In this document: piece after piece, positions 61,391-64,000 of the stretch
Numbering within the stretch: position 1 is the first letter of the stretch
Layout of the letters: every line of letters begins with the position of its first letter
Assembly (NCBI GenBank): GCA_963971285.1
Contig: OZ020246.1
Span: 19,575,217-19,639,216 of the forward strand
From: Astropecten irregularis
Taxonomy: Eukaryota; Echinodermata; Asteroidea; Paxillosida; Astropectinidae
DNA: 64,000 nucleotides
Direction: 5' to 3'
Translations under genes and position numbers: made by a program
Notes under the pieces: generated by a model
What the model saw: the letters and a program-made list of their open reading frames with translations, nothing else
What the model was told of the DNA's origin: nothing
Database searches by the model: none

Positions 61391-62955
61391 TTGAAATTAC
61401 CTGTATAACCTAAATCAACAATTTAACCCAAAGAGACGGTAAAGTAATGTTAATGGCTTGATATCAGATTGCACTCAGAACCACTATCAGTTGAAATAAC
61501 TTGAAATGCCATCACAAACCCACCTAAATAAATGCAAAGACTATAAGTTATAAGGAGTAGACTTATCCTGATCCTGAGTTAATCTTGCTGAAGACGACGA
61601 TATATGCTGAAAGCATGTTCATAATTTGACTCGCCAAGACGACTTGCAGAAACTAAGAAGTAATGAGTAAGTAAGTAATCCTCATAATGAATTTTAGATT
61701 CAATATAAGACAACCTTTCATGAGGTAAACTATAAGGACAAAATAAGATGACTTTATAGCGAGATGAATAAATTGTGTAGTTTATTTGGATACGTTGAAT
61801 GGCACTAATGGAGCTCCGTAGTAAATGAGTCCACTCTAATTTTCGATAGGGCCTAATTGATGTGTGGGTGGATCCCTCGAATTTCGGTGTGGGCACCAAG
61901 CATACTGAGAAGACAAAAGAAATGTCTTCACCCCCGAAGGGCATCTTCAATACAAAAACACATACCAGATACCAGATGAATCCTGCTGAAGTAGAGATTT
62001 ATTGATGGGTTAAAACCGATACACTGACTGGACGTGTCTAGTCTGCCCATAATATTCTTGCGTTTCAATGGCAACATTATAAGTATGCAAGTCACGCACG
62101 TGTGCAATTTACCAGGCCTCCTCATATAACATCAATCAATGTGACCACGATGTCGCATTTAATGAACAAGATGTCGTTTCTCTTGTATTGATCCCATGTG
62201 AAATTATTCGTCATTCAAGTGCTGCTCCCCCGAGGAGTAATCCGGATTCTCCGGAGAACCACTAATTTTCGTCTGTTGGACAAATTATTAGATTAGTATC
62301 GACTCTGATGAGGTTTCGCTTTCCTGGGAATCGAATGCTTGACTGGTTTTTAACGAGAATCGACTGAGGAACATTAGAAGGGTATAATGAATTCCTGTTA
62401 TTGAAAGCACGAGCAAAACATCACAGCTGGTTTTGGCATTGATTTTACTCACTTGAACAACTGTCTTGTGGGTGTGTACTGTTTTCACTGGATTGAACGT
62501 TTATATGCAAATTAGAATTTCCATATTCATGAGCAAAGCTGTGTCGTCATCACCAATAACGAATCGTAGGGACCTGATTGATTTGTGCATGATCTTCTGA
62601 AAGACTTTTTTCTTGCCCTATTGTATATGATTTGCCAATCCATCTCAGTGAGAGTTTGCAAATTTATTTTAATAATATATTTTTCTCCGTGTATTCTCTT
62701 AAAATGAGCATAAGCGAGAATAACCTTTATCGCAAAGTCATTCAATTTCAAAGGACAAGGCCTACCTTACATTATCATGAGTAGCATTACCAAAAATAGT
62801 ACCAACCCCAAAATGCTTCGTGTTTTTCGATTGAAAATTGGACGGCATGAAGAAAGGCCGTGTCCCAAATCTCTGGCTACGGTCGCAAATTACACACGCA
62901 CCTATGGCAGCCACTAGCCAGTGACTGCAGCCGTTTCCATAGACCCAGGGTTTCA

Positions 62956-63305
62956 TTAAAGGTAATATCATACAGTTTGGTTTTATCAAAGAAATACAGG
63001 TTCATGGCCAAATATATCAAGACAGATACAGTAACAGTCATCTGTGAAAATTTCACTCCCATACAGTGCCCACTTTATGAGAAAACTGTGAAAAACAGCC
63101 ACAGTATTTCTTAAGTCTTTTCTTATAAAAGATAAAAAAGATTTTCGGTCGTTGTTTTACTAATTTCTGGGCAAATACACCTTTTCAGTCGGAAAAATTG
63201 TAACGGTATGTTTCTACCAGCACCACATTCATACCCTGTAAGTTATACGTAAATCTGTTAACATTTCTGTTTTGGTTTCTTACCAAAGTATGATACTACC
63301 TTTAA
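62956..63305 (+). mobile_element. Family B element
   Basis: TTAAAGGTAATATCATAC to GATACTACCTTTAA, TTAA at both ends; full length about 350 bp. Confidence 0.82.
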
Positions 63306-63390
63306 GATATTTGAGACACAACCTAAGTCACTACGAGCACCAACAGCATCATAAAACGAGTCAGAAGTCACGCATGCGCGAACAAACTAC

Positions 63391-63570
63391 ATGTATCTGG
63401 ACATTGATCCACATAGTTATGTTGAATATGTTATGGCCAATGATCCGTTCATCAGTGACGGTATGTCCCTGAACTTAACATCCACTAAATGTTCACGGCC
63501 CATGTACCTCAACGCAGAGGCCTACCCGCACATTTTAAAGAAAACCCGACCGTTGCAGAAAAAGAAATAA
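63391..63570 (+). CDS. Short unrecognised open frame, possible terminal exon
   Basis: 59 codons from ATG; the frame is open from 63355. It begins MYLDIDPHSYVEYVMANDPF and ends LKKTRPLQKKK. Composition looks protein-like rather than repeat-derived, and AATAAA overlaps the stop codon. A GTATGT word inside (about 63462) could be a splice donor. No family recognised and no partner exon found in the window. It may be a real 3' exon or chance. Confidence 0.28.
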   Translation: MYLDIDPHSYVEYVMANDPFISDGMSLNLTSTKCSRPMYLNAEAYPHILKKTRPLQKKK

Positions 63571-63619
63571 AAGCACGAACAAAACAAAATGGTTTTTGAA
63601 TTGATTTGAAAATTGTACT

Positions 63620-63720
63620 ACACTATTGGGTCATTTTGTGATACATTATCGGTTGATGATACACTATGGGTCAATTTGTGATACATTATCGGATGGTGGG
63701 TGATACACTCTCCGTTGGTT
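63620..63720 (+). repeat. 41-44-bp tandem repeat
   Basis: ACACTATTGGGTCATTTTGT and ACACTATGGGTCAATTTGTG begin two units, each followed by GATACATTATCGG; a third diverged unit starts at about 63705. Confidence 0.7.
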
Positions 63721-64000
63721 ACTACATTACAATATGTAACACCCCGCCCAATAGACACGTTCTATGATGTACTGCACCATCGAGTATTATTTGTATGTAT
63801 GTTGCCTGATAGATTGGTCATGGTTCACAACACGAACCGCTATATTAAAGGGAATGGATCCGGATGAACCGTAGACGTGCACTACTGGACGTTCCAGCCA
63901 CTCCGATAACTCTATGCTGGGGTATGCGATAAAATCCACCATGGCCGAACTTTAAAACATCGATCCGGTTCTTTCAGAATTCAGATCACCTCGTCAATCC
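63706..64000. other. Gene-free end of window
   Basis: No supportable feature. Confidence 0.35.

Larger units (their letters stand above)
57093..62955. other. Long gene-free stretch
   Basis: 5.9 kb. Only a short (TAG)n (58543-58565), a 21-G run (61265-61285) and a small shared element (61340-61390) stand out. Many short open frames, none with a recognised domain. Confidence 0.4.

Noticed and set aside
1..64000. CRISPR arrays, operons or prokaryotic defence systems
   Set aside because: The DNA is spliced eukaryotic sequence; no regular direct repeats with unique spacers exist.

Overview
The window is AT-rich eukaryotic DNA packed with introns and repeats. It has no bacterial-style gene density, ribosome-binding sites or operons. 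The one clearly recognisable gene is a spliced member of the calbindin-32/calretinin/secretagogin family (six EF-hands) on the minus strand. Its eleven coding exons run from 53042 down to 34865. The frequent AGGCCTA and TACATGTA words, large AT-rich introns and many small terminal-inverted-repeat elements remind me of non-vertebrate deuterostomes (echinoderm, perhaps a sea star; hemichordate or amphioxus less likely). That taxonomic guess is inference; only the gene family is well supported.

Layout. 1-850: a foldback element with long imperfect inverted arms. 850-25350: gene-poor DNA with dispersed short elements: TTAA-flanked families A and B, a CCGGCT-ended family C, a GGGGCCAATTTCA-ended family D and a hAT-type element with an exact 8-bp target duplication. 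It also has a 24-bp minisatellite that reads as an 8-residue repeat, and a CTG/TTG-rich minisatellite whose minus strand encodes a possible small secreted Gln/His-rich protein (22935-23264). 25358-28076: a candidate 2.7-kb element bounded by GTAAA-rich subterminal repeats. 28077-33217: more small inverted-repeat elements. 33218-34864: probable 3' UTR. 34865-53042: the calcium-binding protein gene, whose introns host many of the same repeat families plus a tRNA-derived SINE with an (ATT)n tail. 53043-64000: upstream and intergenic DNA, with a back-to-back pair of family A and B elements sharing one TTAA, and a short unrecognised open frame at 63391-63570.

The assembled exons give a 301-residue protein with all splice phases consistent, GT-AG at all ten introns and six EF-hands in register with the family. 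Loops 3, 4 and 6 keep the canonical calcium ligands; loops 1, 2 and 5 each lack a usual ligand. I assigned no other gene confidently. The window's most unusual property is its set of modular inverted-repeat elements: families A and B share one half and differ in the other.
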